NCBI RefSeq assembly: GCF_027497255.1 | Contig: NZ_CP114903.1 | Span: 310,001 to 374,000, forward strand | Direction: 5' to 3' | Length of the DNA: 64,000 nucleotides | From: Micromonospora sp. WMMD882 | GTDB lineage: Bacteria; Actinomycetota; Actinomycetes; Mycobacteriales; Micromonosporaceae | Part shown: piece by piece, positions 42,562-51,409 of the stretch | Layout: each line of letters begins with the position of its first letter | How positions within the stretch are numbered: the stretch's first letter is position 1 | Notes under the pieces: generated by a model | Seen by the model: only the letters and a program-made list of their open reading frames with translations | Told to the model about the DNA's origin: nothing | The model's database searches: none | Position numbers and translations under genes: made by a program

Positions 42562-44034
42562 TCAGCGGGCCGGGCGGGCGGCCGGGGCCGGCGGCAGCCA
42601 GGGGACCGGCGACTGCGTCAGGGCCAGCCGTGCCCACGCGCCGGACGGGGCCCGCGACTCCAGCCGGCGGAGCAGACCGGTCCGGTCGATCCAGTACCGC
42701 AGGACGGTGTCGGCGGCGACCAGCTCGATGACGTCCACCTGGCGTCCGTCGGCGCTGTCCTGGCGCTGCCAGGTGGCCCGGCCCGGGGGCGCGGGTGACC
42801 GCCCGGCCCGCAGCGCGGCCTGGACGAGCCGGTCCAGTTCGCCGACGCCGGGCCCGGACCGGCTCCACGGCGCGTCGCCCGGCGGCGGCAGCGGTGGCCG
42901 GCCGGCCGGGTCCGCGTCCCCGGTCGGGACCTGCGCGCGGGTCACCCCGCCGGTCCGGTCGTAGCGGGCCAGCGTCCGGACGTCGGGCGCGTCGAGGTCA
43001 CCGGCGGCGAGATAGGCAACGCCGGCCGTCCAGTCGAGCCAGCCGGCGCCGCGCAGGTTCGCCCCGGCGCCGGTGGGCACGGCCAGGTCGAGCGCGACGC
43101 CGCCGACCTCACGGTTGCGGGCGGGCATCCGGGCCAGCCGGTCGGCCTCCGCCCCGGTGAGCTCCCGGGGCAGGCCGGGCCGCCCGCCGAGCGGGTCCAC
43201 CGGCCGCAGCGGGGGCCGGTCGGCCCGGTCCAGCTCGACGGTGACCGGGATCCGGCCGGGCAGCCACGTCGCCATCCGGCGCAGGCGGGCGTCCCGGTCC
43301 ACCCAGTACCGCGTCCCGTCGCCGGGCAGCGGGTGGGACACGCCGGGCACCTGGAGCACGTCCACCGGGGCGCCCCCGACGGTGTCCCCACCCGTGCGGC
43401 GGGCCCCGGACCGCAGCGGCGCGGCCGGGTCCGGACGGTCGGCGGAGAGCGCGAAGAGCAGGTCGAGCAGGGCGGCCAGCGGTGGCCGGTCCGGCGGTCG
43501 GCGGATCCGCCAGCCGTCGTCCGGCGGGGTGAGCGGGGGCAGGGCGGGGGTGAGCACGGCGGTCGGGTCGGGTCGGACCGCCACCAGGTCGGGGAGGGCC
43601 TGCACCAGCCCCCGGGCCGGGCCCGCCCCGGGGCCGCCGACGTCGAGGTAGACCAGCGGACGGCTCCAGTCGACCCAGCCGACGACCTCGGTCCGGTCCG
43701 CCCCGACGCCGACCGTGGCCCGCAGGCGGGCGCGGCCGTCGCGGTAGTTGGTGACCCGGACGGCGGCCAACCGGTCGGCTTCCCCGTCGGTCAGCGGGCG
43801 GGACGGTGACGGGGGATCGGGTGACCAGGACAGCAGGCCGGCGACGAGGGCCGCGGCGGTGACGGCCGCGACCGCGCCGAGCCCGCCCCGCGCCTGCCGC
43901 CGCTGCCGGGCCCGTCGGGCGGCGGCGGTCCGGTGTCGTCCGCCGGTGGTGGCCGGGGCGTCGCGGCGGCCCCGGCGTGGTCCGCCGTCCGGGACCGGCG
44001 TCGGGCCGGTGGCCGCGTCGGGCGTGGTGTTCAC
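42562..44034 (-). CDS. Membrane-anchored protein with an internally duplicated extracellular domain
   Basis: The family is not recognised. The 490-residue product has a basic cytoplasmic N-terminus rich in Arg (about 1-50), one membrane segment (GLGAVAAVTAAALVAGLLSW, about 51-70) and a large outside part. That part contains two copies of the same unit. Both begin LTxxEADRLA (LTDGEADRLAAVRVTNYRDG at about 81 and LTGAEADRLARMPARNREVG at about 289), continue with GWVDW/GWLDW and end with RYWVDRDARLRRM / RYWIDRTGLLRRL. The units recall LppX/LolA-type half-barrels that hold lipids, but that is only a hint. It is convergent with coaE. Confidence 0.7.
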   Translation of the reverse strand: MNTTPDAATGPTPVPDGGPRRGRRDAPATTGGRHRTAAARRARQRRQARGGLGAVAAVTAAALVAGLLSWSPDPPSPSRPLTDGEADRLAAVRVTNYRDGRARLRATVGVGADRTEVVGWVDWSRPLVYLDVGGPGAGPARGLVQALPDLVAVRPDPTAVLTPALPPLTPPDDGWRIRRPPDRPPLAALLDLLFALSADRPDPAAPLRSGARRTGGDTVGGAPVDVLQVPGVSHPLPGDGTRYWVDRDARLRRMATWLPGRIPVTVELDRADRPPLRPVDPLGGRPGLPRELTGAEADRLARMPARNREVGGVALDLAVPTGAGANLRGAGWLDWTAGVAYLAAGDLDAPDVRTLARYDRTGGVTRAQVPTGDADPAGRPPLPPPGDAPWSRSGPGVGELDRLVQAALRAGRSPAPPGRATWQRQDSADGRQVDVIELVAADTVLRYWIDRTGLLRRLESRAPSGAWARLALTQSPVPWLPPAPAARPAR

Positions 44035-44315
44035 GAGTGGTTGAACGGCCCGGCCGGGGCGGGAGTGACGAGGCAGGGGCGCTCGCGGCGGCCGGTCTGC
44101 GCCTACGCGCTACCGCACCGGAGGCGCACACCGGCGTGCCGGGTGCTGCGACCCCTGCGCCGGGCGGGCGACCCACGAGGGCGGCCCTGACCCGGACGGC
44201 CGCCGCGAGCGGCCTACGACGCACACCCTAGCCTGGTGAGATGTACTTCACAATGCGAATATCGAAGCCGGTCGGGCACGGGCGGTAGCCGCCGCGGAGT
44301 GTCACACCCGCGGCG

Positions 44316-44321
44316 TACCGT
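44316..44321 (+). promoter_or_regulatory. -10 hexamer of a leaderless promoter (uvrB)
   Basis: TACCGT lies 7 bases before the ATG at 44329. The rest of the 294-bp region back to the divergent membrane protein gene contains no gene. No SOS box was recognised there. Confidence 0.5.
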
Positions 44322-44328
44322 GGGGACC

Positions 44329-46437
44329 ATGGCGCTCGACATTCCCCGCCTCGACGGACGCTTCCAGGTCGTCAGCGAGTTCCAGCCGGCCGGCGACCAG
44401 CCGGCCGCGATCGACGACCTGGAGCGCCGGGTGCGCCGGGGCGACCGCAACACCGTGCTGCTCGGCGCGACCGGCACCGGCAAGAGCGCCACCACCGCGT
44501 GGCTGGTCGAGCGGCTGCAACGGCCGACCCTGGTGCTCGCCCCCAACAAGACCCTCTGCGCCCAGTTGGCCAAGGAGTTCAGCGAGCTGCTCCCGCACAA
44601 CGCGGTGGAGTACTTCGTCTCCTACTACGACTACTACCAGCCCGAGGCGTACATCCCGCAGACCGACACCTACATCGAGAAGGACTCCTCGATCAACGAG
44701 GAGGTCGAGCGGCTGCGGCACTCGGCGACGATGTCCCTGCTCACCCGGCGGGACGTGATCGTGGTGGCGACCGTCTCGGCGATCTACGGCCTGGGCACCC
44801 CGGAGGAGTACCTCGACCGCGCGGTGCGGGTCGCCGTCGGCCAGGAGCTCGACCGTGACCAGCTCCTGCGCCGCCTGGTGGACATCCAGTACACCCGCAA
44901 CGACATGGCCTTCCAGCGCGGCACGTTCCGGGTCCGCGGCGACACCCTGGAGATCATCCCCGCGTACGAGGAGCTGGCCGTCCGGGTCGAGCTGTTCGGC
45001 GACGAGGTGGAGAAGCTCTACTACCTCAACCCGCTCACCGGTGACGTGGTCCGTGAGGTCGACCACCTGCTGATCTTCCCGGCCACCCACTACGCGGCCG
45101 GTCCGGAGCGGATGGAGCGGGCCATCCGCGACATCGAGGCCGAGCTGGCCGGTCGGCTGGCCGAGCTGGAGCGGCAGGGCAAGCTGCTGGAGGCGCAGCG
45201 GCTGCGGATGCGCACCACCTACGACATCGAGATGATGCGGCAGGTCGGCTTCTGCTCCGGCATCGAGAACTACTCCATGCACATCGACGGCCGGCTGCCC
45301 GGCAGCCCGCCGCACTGTCTGCTCGACTACTTCCCCGACGACTTCCTCACCGTGGTCGACGAGTCGCACGTGACGATCCCGCAGATCGGCGGCATGTACG
45401 AGGGTGACGCCTCGCGCAAGCGGATGCTCATCGACCACGGTTTCCGGCTGCCCAGCGCCGGCGACAACCGGCCGTTGCGCTTCGACGAGTTCCTCGAACG
45501 GGTCGGGCAGATGGTGTTCCTCTCCGCGACGCCCGGCTCGTGGGAGATGGCGCAGGCCGAGGGCGAGTACGTCGAGCAGGTGATCCGCCCGACCGGCCTG
45601 GTCGACCCGGAGGTCGTGGTCAAGCCCACCAAGGGGCAGATCGACGACCTGATGCACGAGATCAGGCTGCGCACCGAGCGTGACGAGCGGGTCCTGGTGA
45701 CCACGTTGACCAAGAAGATGGCCGAGGACCTCTCCGACTACCTGCTGGACAACGGCATCCGGGTGCGTTACCTGCACTCCGAGGTCGACACGCTGCGCCG
45801 GGTGGAGCTGCTGCGCGAGCTGCGCAAGGGCGAGTACGACGTGCTGGTCGGCATCAACCTGCTCCGGGAGGGTCTCGACCTGCCCGAGGTGTCGCTGGTG
45901 GCGATCCTGGACGCCGACAAGGAGGGGTTCCTGCGCAGCGGCCGGTCCCTGATCCAGACCATCGGTCGGGCCGCGCGGAACGTCTCCGGTCAGGTGCACA
46001 TGTACGCCGACAAGATCACGCCCTCGATGGCCGAGGCGATCGACGAGACGAACCGGCGGCGCGCCAAGCAGATCGCGCACAACGAGGCGCACGGCATCAG
46101 CCCCGAGCCGCTGCGCAAGAAGATCCACGACATCCTCGACGACATCTACCGCGAGGCGGAGGACACCGAGACCGACACCCGGGTCGGCGGCGCGGTCCGT
46201 CAGCTCTCCCGGGGCAAGGCGCCGGTGAAGGAGACCCGCAGCCGGTCCCGGTCGGCGGCCGGCCCGGCCCGGGAGGGGATGGCCCGGGCGGAGCTGGCCC
46301 AGCTCATCCAGGAGCTCAACGACCAGATGCTGGCCGCGGCCCGGGAGCTGCAGTTCGAGCTGGCCGCCCGGATCCGGGACGAGGTCGCCGACCTCAAGAA
46401 GGAGCTGCGCGGGATGGACGCCGCCGGGGTGACCTGA
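44329..46437 (+). CDS. uvrB: Excinuclease ABC subunit B
   Basis: This is the damage-verifying helicase-like subunit of nucleotide excision repair (702 aa). Walker A is [15 protein letters not shown]. The beta-hairpin that clamps DNA contains [19 protein letters not shown]. Helicase motif II region is [16 protein letters not shown] and motifs V-VI are [14 protein letters not shown] and QTIGRAARN. The UVR motif that contacts UvrC closes the protein ([20 protein letters not shown]). The ATG at 44329 matches the family start; upstream codons are not coding-like. Confidence 0.96.
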   Translation: MALDIPRLDGRFQVVSEFQPAGDQPAAIDDLERRVRRGDRNTVLLGATGTGKSATTAWLVERLQRPTLVLAPNKTLCAQLAKEFSELLPHNAVEYFVSYYDYYQPEAYIPQTDTYIEKDSSINEEVERLRHSATMSLLTRRDVIVVATVSAIYGLGTPEEYLDRAVRVAVGQELDRDQLLRRLVDIQYTRNDMAFQRGTFRVRGDTLEIIPAYEELAVRVELFGDEVEKLYYLNPLTGDVVREVDHLLIFPATHYAAGPERMERAIRDIEAELAGRLAELERQGKLLEAQRLRMRTTYDIEMMRQVGFCSGIENYSMHIDGRLPGSPPHCLLDYFPDDFLTVVDESHVTIPQIGGMYEGDASRKRMLIDHGFRLPSAGDNRPLRFDEFLERVGQMVFLSATPGSWEMAQAEGEYVEQVIRPTGLVDPEVVVKPTKGQIDDLMHEIRLRTERDERVLVTTLTKKMAEDLSDYLLDNGIRVRYLHSEVDTLRRVELLRELRKGEYDVLVGINLLREGLDLPEVSLVAILDADKEGFLRSGRSLIQTIGRAARNVSGQVHMYADKITPSMAEAIDETNRRRAKQIAHNEAHGISPEPLRKKIHDILDDIYREAEDTETDTRVGGAVRQLSRGKAPVKETRSRSRSAAGPAREGMARAELAQLIQELNDQMLAAARELQFELAARIRDEVADLKKELRGMDAAGVT

Positions 46438-46518
46438 CCGCTCGCCGGCGGGTACGGCTGCCGCCGGTGTGTGGGGGAACGCCCCAGAGAGCCCTTGTTG
46501 CTCTCGGTGAGCGAGGTA

Positions 46519-46547
46519 TTGCGTTGGGTTGACGCTGCCCGTACTCT
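46519..46547 (+). promoter_or_regulatory. Promoter of the XRE gene, leaderless type
   Basis: TTGCGT (46519-46524), 17 bp, then TACTCT (46542-46547), with the ATG 6 bases further at 46554. This is the clearest complete -35/-10 pair of the leaderless set. Confidence 0.6.
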
Positions 46548-46553
46548 CCCACG

Positions 46554-47429
46554 ATGGGAGGCCGGATGCCGCTGCCAACGAGTCCTGTGGTCCGCCGGGC
46601 ACGCCTGGGGGCCGAGCTGCGCCAGCTCCGCCGGCAGGCGACGCTGACCCTTGAACAGGTCTGCGAACGGCTCGGGTGGGCGTCCACCTCCAAACTGTCC
46701 CGCATCGAGCTGGGGCAGAGCCGACCCGACCTGGCCGACGTGTTCGACCTGCTGGACGTCTACGAGGTGCCCACCGGGCAACGCGAGGCGTTGATCGTCA
46801 TCGCCCGCGACGCCGCCACGAACCGGAGCTGGTGGCGGGCGCTCGGCGAGATGGGCGAGCGGCAACGCACGTACGCCGAGCTGGAGGCGGGCGCGGCCAC
46901 CATCTTCGAGTACCAGCCGGCAACGGTGCCGGGCCTGCTCCAGACCCGGGCGTACGCGCGCCTGCGGGTCACCGCGGGCCGACTTCTCGACCCGGAGGTC
47001 GACGTGGACGCCGACACCCGGGCCCGGACGGCCCGCCAGGACGTGCTGCACCGGATGGACGCTCCCCGGTACACGGCGGTGCTGGCCGAGGCGGCCCTCG
47101 GCTGCGCGGGCGCGCCCGGGCACGTCTGGCGGGAGCAGGCCCGGCACCTGGTGTCGCTGACCCGGCGGCCGAACGTGACGATCCGGGTGCTGCCGCACGG
47201 CGCCCCGGTGGCCGGCAGCGTGATCCATCCGCTGACGCCGTTCTCCTGCTACGCCTTTCCGGACCCGGCCGACCCCCGGACGGTGGTGCTGGAGACGCTC
47301 ACCACCGACCTGCGGCTGACCACCGAGCCGGACGTGCGCAGGTACGAGCAGCTCGCCAACTGGCTGCTGGACGCCGCGCTGTCCGGCGCGGACACGGTGG
47401 AGCTGCTGAGCCGGCACGCCGAGGAGTGA
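46554..47429 (+). CDS. XRE-type regulator with DUF5753 domain
   Basis: The 291-residue protein has an N-terminal helix-turn-helix (LGAELRQLRRQATLTLEQVC, then STSKLSRIELGQSRPDLAD). The C-terminal DUF5753 domain runs over about 95-285 (TIFEYQPATVPGLLQTRAYA, LTRRPNVTIRVLPHGAPV, FSCYAFPDPADPRTVVLET). This family is expanded in Streptomyces and Micromonospora and is often paired with a small DUF397 gene; no such partner is next to it here. Two starts are possible: ATG 46554 (leaderless) or ATG 46566 (GGGAGG close upstream). Confidence 0.92.
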   Translation: MGGRMPLPTSPVVRRARLGAELRQLRRQATLTLEQVCERLGWASTSKLSRIELGQSRPDLADVFDLLDVYEVPTGQREALIVIARDAATNRSWWRALGEMGERQRTYAELEAGAATIFEYQPATVPGLLQTRAYARLRVTAGRLLDPEVDVDADTRARTARQDVLHRMDAPRYTAVLAEAALGCAGAPGHVWREQARHLVSLTRRPNVTIRVLPHGAPVAGSVIHPLTPFSCYAFPDPADPRTVVLETLTTDLRLTTEPDVRRYEQLANWLLDAALSGADTVELLSRHAEE

Positions 47430-47432
47430 CGG

Positions 47433-48194
47433 TCAGCCGTACCTGTCGAAGCCGCCCTCGGAGTCGACGACCTGGCCGGTGATCCAGTCGGCGTCGGGTG
47501 AGCAGAGGAACCGCACCAGCCGGGCCGCCGCCTCCGGGGCGCCCCACCGCCCGCCGGGGAACCGTCGGGCCACCGCCTCGTGGAGCTCCGGGGTGGCGTA
47601 GCCGGTGTCGGTGGGCCCCGGGTTGACGCAGTTCACGGTGATGCCGCGCGGCATGAGCAGCGGCGCGAGCTGGGTGGTGAGGTTCTCCACCGCCGCCTTG
47701 CTCGCCGCGTAGGCCAACTCGTCGCTCATCGGGCCGAGGCGCTGCCCGCTGGAGAAGAGCACCAGCCGCCCGCCGGCCCCGCCGGAAAAGGCGGCGGCGA
47801 ACGCCTCGGCGAGCAGCAGGGTGGCCCGGACGTTGACCAGCAGGTGCCTGTCGATCTCGGCGGCGTCCAGGGCGCCGAGCGGGGTGGCGGTGGAGTAGGC
47901 GTGCACCGCCACCACCGTGTCCAGCCGCCCGTGCCGGCGGACCGCCTCGGTCACCAGCGCGGCCGGGGCGGCCGGGGCGAGCAGGTCGACGGGCAGGTGG
48001 TCGGCGCGGTCGCCCAGCTCGCCGAGGAGGTCGGGCACGCCCCGCGGGTCGCCGCCGTAGGGCTGGGCGTCGTCGTAGCCGGGCAGCCCGCTGAGCAGCA
48101 GCCGGTGGTGGTCGGGGGCGAGCGCGCGGGCGACCGCCGCGCCGATGCCGACACCCCGGCTGACGCCGGTCACCAGGGCCACTCGTCCGGTCAT
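47433..48194 (-). CDS. Short-chain dehydrogenase/reductase
   Basis: The 253-residue NAD(P)-dependent oxidoreductase has the cofactor motif VTGVSRGVGIGAAVARAL (a TGxxxGxG variant with Ser-Arg suggesting NADP). The active site is YAASKAAVENLTTQL with Tyr and Lys, and ITVNCVNPGPTDTGY follows it. The sequence ends in WITGQVVDSEGGFDRYG, typical of classical SDRs. The substrate is unknown. It is convergent with the XRE gene, only 3 bp apart. The 248 bp upstream to the monooxygenase gene contain nothing recognisable. Confidence 0.92.
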   Translation of the reverse strand: MTGRVALVTGVSRGVGIGAAVARALAPDHHRLLLSGLPGYDDAQPYGGDPRGVPDLLGELGDRADHLPVDLLAPAAPAALVTEAVRRHGRLDTVVAVHAYSTATPLGALDAAEIDRHLLVNVRATLLLAEAFAAAFSGGAGGRLVLFSSGQRLGPMSDELAYAASKAAVENLTTQLAPLLMPRGITVNCVNPGPTDTGYATPELHEAVARRFPGGRWGAPEAAARLVRFLCSPDADWITGQVVDSEGGFDRYG

Positions 48195-48442
48195 GCGGTC
48201 AGCTCACCAGCGGCCGGCCGGCCGCGCCACCGATTATCGGGCCGCGAGCCCGACGTCCGGCGCGGACGCCAGGACCCCGAGGCCAGCCGCCGGCCGGCGG
48301 GAAGCGGCGCGGGTCACCGGCCCCGCCGCCCCCGTGCCGCCGCCGGCGGTGGGCCTGAGCGGGCCGTCCCGGCGGCGCCGGCCGGCGGGACCGGTGACGC
48401 CGGCGACGCTACCGTCCGGGTACGACAGTTCAGGTACGACAG

Positions 48443-48736
48443 TCAGGCCGGCACGTCGGTGAAGTGCTCGACCAGGGGCGGGTTGGCGAAGTGCGGGCCG
48501 ATCAGCTCCCGCCACCGGGAGAACCGCTCGGTGGCCCGGAACTCGCGCTCGTGCGCGTCGACGGAGTCCCACTCCACCAGCAGGACGAACCGGGAGGGCG
48601 ACTCGACGCCCCGGGTCATCCGCACCGAGCGGCAGCCGGGCGTGCCGGCCAGGACCGGGTGACCCTGGGCGTACGCGGCGGCGAACGCCTCCTCGTGTCC
48701 GGGCAGTACGTCGATGAGCGCGACCTCAAGCACCAT
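48443..48736 (-). CDS. Antibiotic biosynthesis monooxygenase (ABM) domain protein
   Basis: The 97-residue ferredoxin-like dimeric barrel begins VLEVALIDVLPGHEEAFAAA and continues GCRSVRMTRGVESPSRFVLL, then VEWDSVDAHEREFRATERF. This is the normal size and pattern of single-domain ABM proteins, which include quinol monooxygenases and heme-degrading enzymes. The heme-ligand residues of IsdG are not evident, so the reaction is unknown. Transcribed alone, on the opposite strand from the TerC gene. Confidence 0.85.
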   Translation of the reverse strand: MVLEVALIDVLPGHEEAFAAAYAQGHPVLAGTPGCRSVRMTRGVESPSRFVLLVEWDSVDAHEREFRATERFSRWRELIGPHFANPPLVEHFTDVPA

Positions 48737-48970
48737 GCCGGCAGACTGCCATGCGCCAGCTCACCGGGGCGGCGTGGGGCGGCCGTGTCCAATCGTCGGA
48801 CAGGTTCCCGAGCTACACCTAGCCTCCTAGGACGCCCTGTGCGACGCGGGACCCGCCACGCCGAGGGAAGCGTCTTCCCACCGTCCCACCAGGAGACGAC
48901 GTGATCTGCCCGGCATTCCGCGCGGCAGGAGGTGCGCGGCATGGCGTAGATGGGGAAGAATGGCCGCCGA

Positions 48971-49115
48971 GGAGGGGAGTATTCCCTCGCGGCGGTGTCG
49001 TCAGCACGGTCGAACGCCATCCAGGCGGACGACCCGGCATCGTCGGTCACCGACCCGTCCCGATCCGGCCCGTTGGGTCGTGACCGGCGCCGGACCGGTG
49101 GCGGGAGAGACCTCC
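48971..49115 (+). promoter_or_regulatory. yybP-ykoY manganese riboswitch upstream of a TerC-family gene
   Basis: The conserved core of this riboswitch can be read directly. The 5' side is GGAGG (48971-48975) directly followed by GGAGTA (48976-48981), and the 3' side is AGAGA followed by CCTCC (49106-49115). GGAGG and CCTCC pair as the core-closing helix and the two loop sequences match the GGAGUA / AAGA metal-binding loops. GTCGTCA (48997-49003) also matches the conserved middle strand. Mn2+ binding normally turns on the downstream gene, and TerC/YkoY-family exporters are classic targets. The rest of the 484-bp gap (48737-48970) holds no gene. Confidence 0.82.
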
Positions 49116-49159
49116 GACAGTCACCACAGCCAGCGTCGCAGGCGCACCGCAGGTCGTAA

Positions 49160-49181
49160 CGAGCCCCGGCACCGGGGCTCG
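49160..49181 (+). terminator. Expression-platform hairpin between riboswitch and TerC gene
   Basis: CGAGCCCCGG (49160-49169) and its exact complement (49172-49181) form a 10-bp stem with a 2-base loop, 39 bases before the start codon. It may terminate transcription or block translation when manganese is absent. The region after it is free to pair with upstream bases. Confidence 0.6.
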
Positions 49182-49220
49182 CGGTGTGCCCGGCGCTGCG
49201 TGTCTGCCGGAGGATAAACT

Positions 49221-50219
49221 GTGAACGTGTCCGGACTGGTCTGGGCGGGAACCCTCGTCGCGCTGACCGCGATCCTGGTGATCGACCTGTTGGTGATCGG
49301 TCGACGCCCCCACGAGCCCAGCGTCCGCGAGTCGAGTCTCTGGGTCACCTTCTACGTCGCTCTGGCGCTGCTCTTCGGCGGGGGTCTCTGGCTCGCCGCC
49401 GGCGGCAAGGTGGCCGGCGAGTTCTACACCGGCTGGCTCACCGAGTACAGCCTCTCGGTGGACAATCTCTTCGTCTTCGTGATCATCATGGCCCGGTTCT
49501 CGGTGCCCCGGCAGTACCAGCAGAAGGTCCTGCTGATCGGTATCGTGCTCGCCCTGATCATGCGGGGCGGCTTCATCGCCGCCGGCGCGGCGTTGATCTC
49601 CCAGTTCTCCTGGGTCTTCTACATCTTCGGCGCGTTCCTGATCTACACGGCGATCAACCTGGCCCGTCAGGGTGAGCCGGGCGAGGACGAGTTCACCGAG
49701 AACGTGCTGATCCGCTGGAGCCGACGGGCGCTGCCCATCTCCGCCGGCTACGACGGGGCCCGGCTGACCACCCACCAGAACGGCCGACGGTACTTCACGC
49801 CGATGCTGATCGTCATGATCGCGATCGGCACGACCGACCTGATCTTCGCGTTGGACTCCATCCCGGCGATCTTCGGGATCACCCAGGAGGCGTACCTGGT
49901 GTTCACCGCGAACGTCTTCGCGCTGATGGGGCTGCGGCAGCTCTACTTCCTCCTCGGCGGTCTGCTCGACCGACTGATCTACCTGAGCGCGGGACTGGCC
50001 GTGGTGCTCGGCTTCATCGGGGTGAAGTTGGTGCTGGAGGCGCTCGCCGACAACAACCTGCCGTTCATCAACGGTGGCGAGCACGTGGGTTGGGCCCCGC
50101 ACATCCCGATCTGGCTGTCGCTGACCGTCATCCTGGGCACGTTGGCCGTCGCCACGGCCGCCAGCCTGGCCAAGTCCTCCCGGGACCGCCGTCGCGAACT
50201 AACCGTCGCCAAGCACTGA
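49221..50219 (+). CDS. TerC/Alx-family membrane protein, probable manganese exporter
   Basis: The 332-residue integral membrane protein has about nine helices. It carries the two signature acidic motifs EYSLSVDNLFVFVIIMARF and IGTTDLIFALDSIPAIFGI, whose Asp and Asn residues are thought to bind metal. In E. coli Alx and related proteins export manganese or protect against metal excess, and some family members load exoenzymes with metal. The yybP-ykoY aptamer upstream strongly supports a role in Mn2+ homeostasis. The GTG at 49221 has CCGGAGG 8 bases upstream. Confidence 0.92.
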   Translation: MNVSGLVWAGTLVALTAILVIDLLVIGRRPHEPSVRESSLWVTFYVALALLFGGGLWLAAGGKVAGEFYTGWLTEYSLSVDNLFVFVIIMARFSVPRQYQQKVLLIGIVLALIMRGGFIAAGAALISQFSWVFYIFGAFLIYTAINLARQGEPGEDEFTENVLIRWSRRALPISAGYDGARLTTHQNGRRYFTPMLIVMIAIGTTDLIFALDSIPAIFGITQEAYLVFTANVFALMGLRQLYFLLGGLLDRLIYLSAGLAVVLGFIGVKLVLEALADNNLPFINGGEHVGWAPHIPIWLSLTVILGTLAVATAASLAKSSRDRRRELTVAKH

Positions 50220-50237
50220 CCCCACCCCCCACCCCCC

Positions 50238-50288
50238 CAGATCTTGGACAGTTCCCGTCCTGTTGGAACGACAACTGTCCAAGATCTG
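50238..50288. repeat. Perfect 16-bp inverted repeat (dispersed motif, copy 2)
   Basis: CAGATCTTGGACAGTT (50238-50253) is repeated in exact inverse at 50273-50288 with a 19-base loop. It is much less GC-rich than its surroundings. It lies between the convergent TerC and NlpC genes and may act as a terminator. The left arm with part of the loop matches 17 of 19 bases of the motif at 568-586. Confidence 0.8.
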
Positions 50289-50330
50289 CGGGAGCGGACG
50301 AGACCACCCCTCACCACTCGTCGATCCAGG

Positions 50331-50370
50331 GAAGATTGTCGTTCGTGGATCTCCGTCCACGACAATCTTC
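50331..50370. repeat. Second perfect inverted repeat, 12-bp arms
   Basis: GAAGATTGTCGT (50331-50342) and its exact complement (50359-50370) flank a 16-base loop. It stands 43 bp from the first inverted repeat in the same 191-bp gap and is also AT-rich for this genome. The two differ in sequence. Confidence 0.8.
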
Positions 50371-50410
50371 TCCAGACCGACGGGGAGGGGGAGAAGGTGG
50401 GGTGGGTGGG

Positions 50411-51346
50411 TTAGACGCGGTGGGCGGCGACCAAGGTGGCTAGCCGGTCGGGGGGGAGTCGCTCCTCCACGACGCGGCGGTGCTGGTAGCAGGCGTGCAA
50501 CATGCGGCGCTCGACGCCGGGGGCGGCCGGTGTGGTGACGATCCCGACGTGGTGGATGCGACGCCCGGGCCGGGCGAAGAAGTAGAGGTCGCCGGCGCGT
50601 TCCGTGCCGAGCGCGACGGGCGTGGTCGCGGCCGCCTGCTCCCCGGCGTCGCGGGGGAGGCGTACCCCGAACCGTCGCCAGGTCAGGTGCACCAGACCGG
50701 AGCAGTCGATGCCGGCCGGCGACATGCCGCCCCACACGTAGCGCACGTCGCGGAAGCGGTCGGCGACGGCGATCACCTCCCGTGCGGCCGGGGGTCGCCG
50801 CGGCCAGGGCGTCACGTCGTGTTCGGGAAGCCAGAGCGGGGTCGGATGGCCGGGGACGCACACCGGTCGCCAGCCGGCCACGGCCGGGCCGGCGGGACGC
50901 AGCCGGGTGCCGAGGACCACGTCGGGGATTCGTGCCGGACCGTCGGGGCTGGCGCGCAGGGTGGTAGTCGTGGCGTGCACCACGAGTGGCGGGGCGGCGA
51001 GTGGTGGGGCGGCGCGCGGGTCGATGGTGGGCGCGGGGACGAGTTGGTCGGTGGGCAGCCAGCCGGGGTAGCCGCGTGGGTCCAGGGGCGCGGCGGCCTG
51101 TTCGACGGCGACGACCCGGGCCCAGCCGGGGCGGGTCTCGGTGACCAGCACCTCCTCGCCGAGCAGCAGTTGGCTGAGCACGCAGTCGCCGACCTGCTGG
51201 TCGGTGTCCATGCCGGCGATCCAGGCGGTGGGGTCGGCGTCGCGGCCGAGGGCGGGGGCGTCGACGGGGCGTACCGCTTCGGGGTCGGCCCAGAGGGTCG
51301 CCACCGTGACCCGGACAGCGGCGCGGTGGCCGACTCGCAGATCCAC
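50411..51346 (-). CDS. NlpC/P60 family peptidoglycan hydrolase-like protein
   Basis: The C-terminal half is an NlpC/P60 cysteine peptidase: YVWGGMSPAGIDCSGLVHLTWR with the nucleophile Cys, GDLYFFARPGRRIHHVGIV with the catalytic His, and a later polar residue. The N-terminal half has two SH3-like regions (RVTVATLWADPEAVRPVD, VLVTETRPGWARVVAVEQ). Family members cut gamma-D-Glu-diamino acid bonds of wall peptides. No signal peptide is visible, so it may act on recycled peptides inside the cell, like the linked epimerase. I place the start at GTG 51346 (311 aa) since a good promoter occupies 51381-51409 and would lie inside a longer reading frame. Confidence 0.88.
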   Translation of the reverse strand: MDLRVGHRAAVRVTVATLWADPEAVRPVDAPALGRDADPTAWIAGMDTDQQVGDCVLSQLLLGEEVLVTETRPGWARVVAVEQAAAPLDPRGYPGWLPTDQLVPAPTIDPRAAPPLAAPPLVVHATTTTLRASPDGPARIPDVVLGTRLRPAGPAVAGWRPVCVPGHPTPLWLPEHDVTPWPRRPPAAREVIAVADRFRDVRYVWGGMSPAGIDCSGLVHLTWRRFGVRLPRDAGEQAAATTPVALGTERAGDLYFFARPGRRIHHVGIVTTPAAPGVERRMLHACYQHRRVVEERLPPDRLATLVAAHRV

Positions 51347-51380
51347 GTGGCCCCCCGGTGTCGCCGTTCGCCCTGTGGTG

Positions 51381-51409
51381 ACCTTAGGAAACTTTCCGAC
51401 GGTCATCAA
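51381..51409 (-). promoter_or_regulatory. Promoter of the NlpC/P60 gene
   Basis: On the minus strand TTGATG (51409-51404) and TAAGGT (51386-51381) are exactly 17 bp apart. Transcription from here starts about 30 bases before the GTG at 51346, which has a purine-rich site (GGGGGG) upstream. The -35 overlaps the stop codon of the epimerase gene. Confidence 0.6.

Noticed and set aside
48883..49083. Small ORFs between the monooxygenase and TerC genes
   Set aside because: They overlap the riboswitch aptamer, have no codon bias or ribosome binding site, and differ in frame without a recognisable product.
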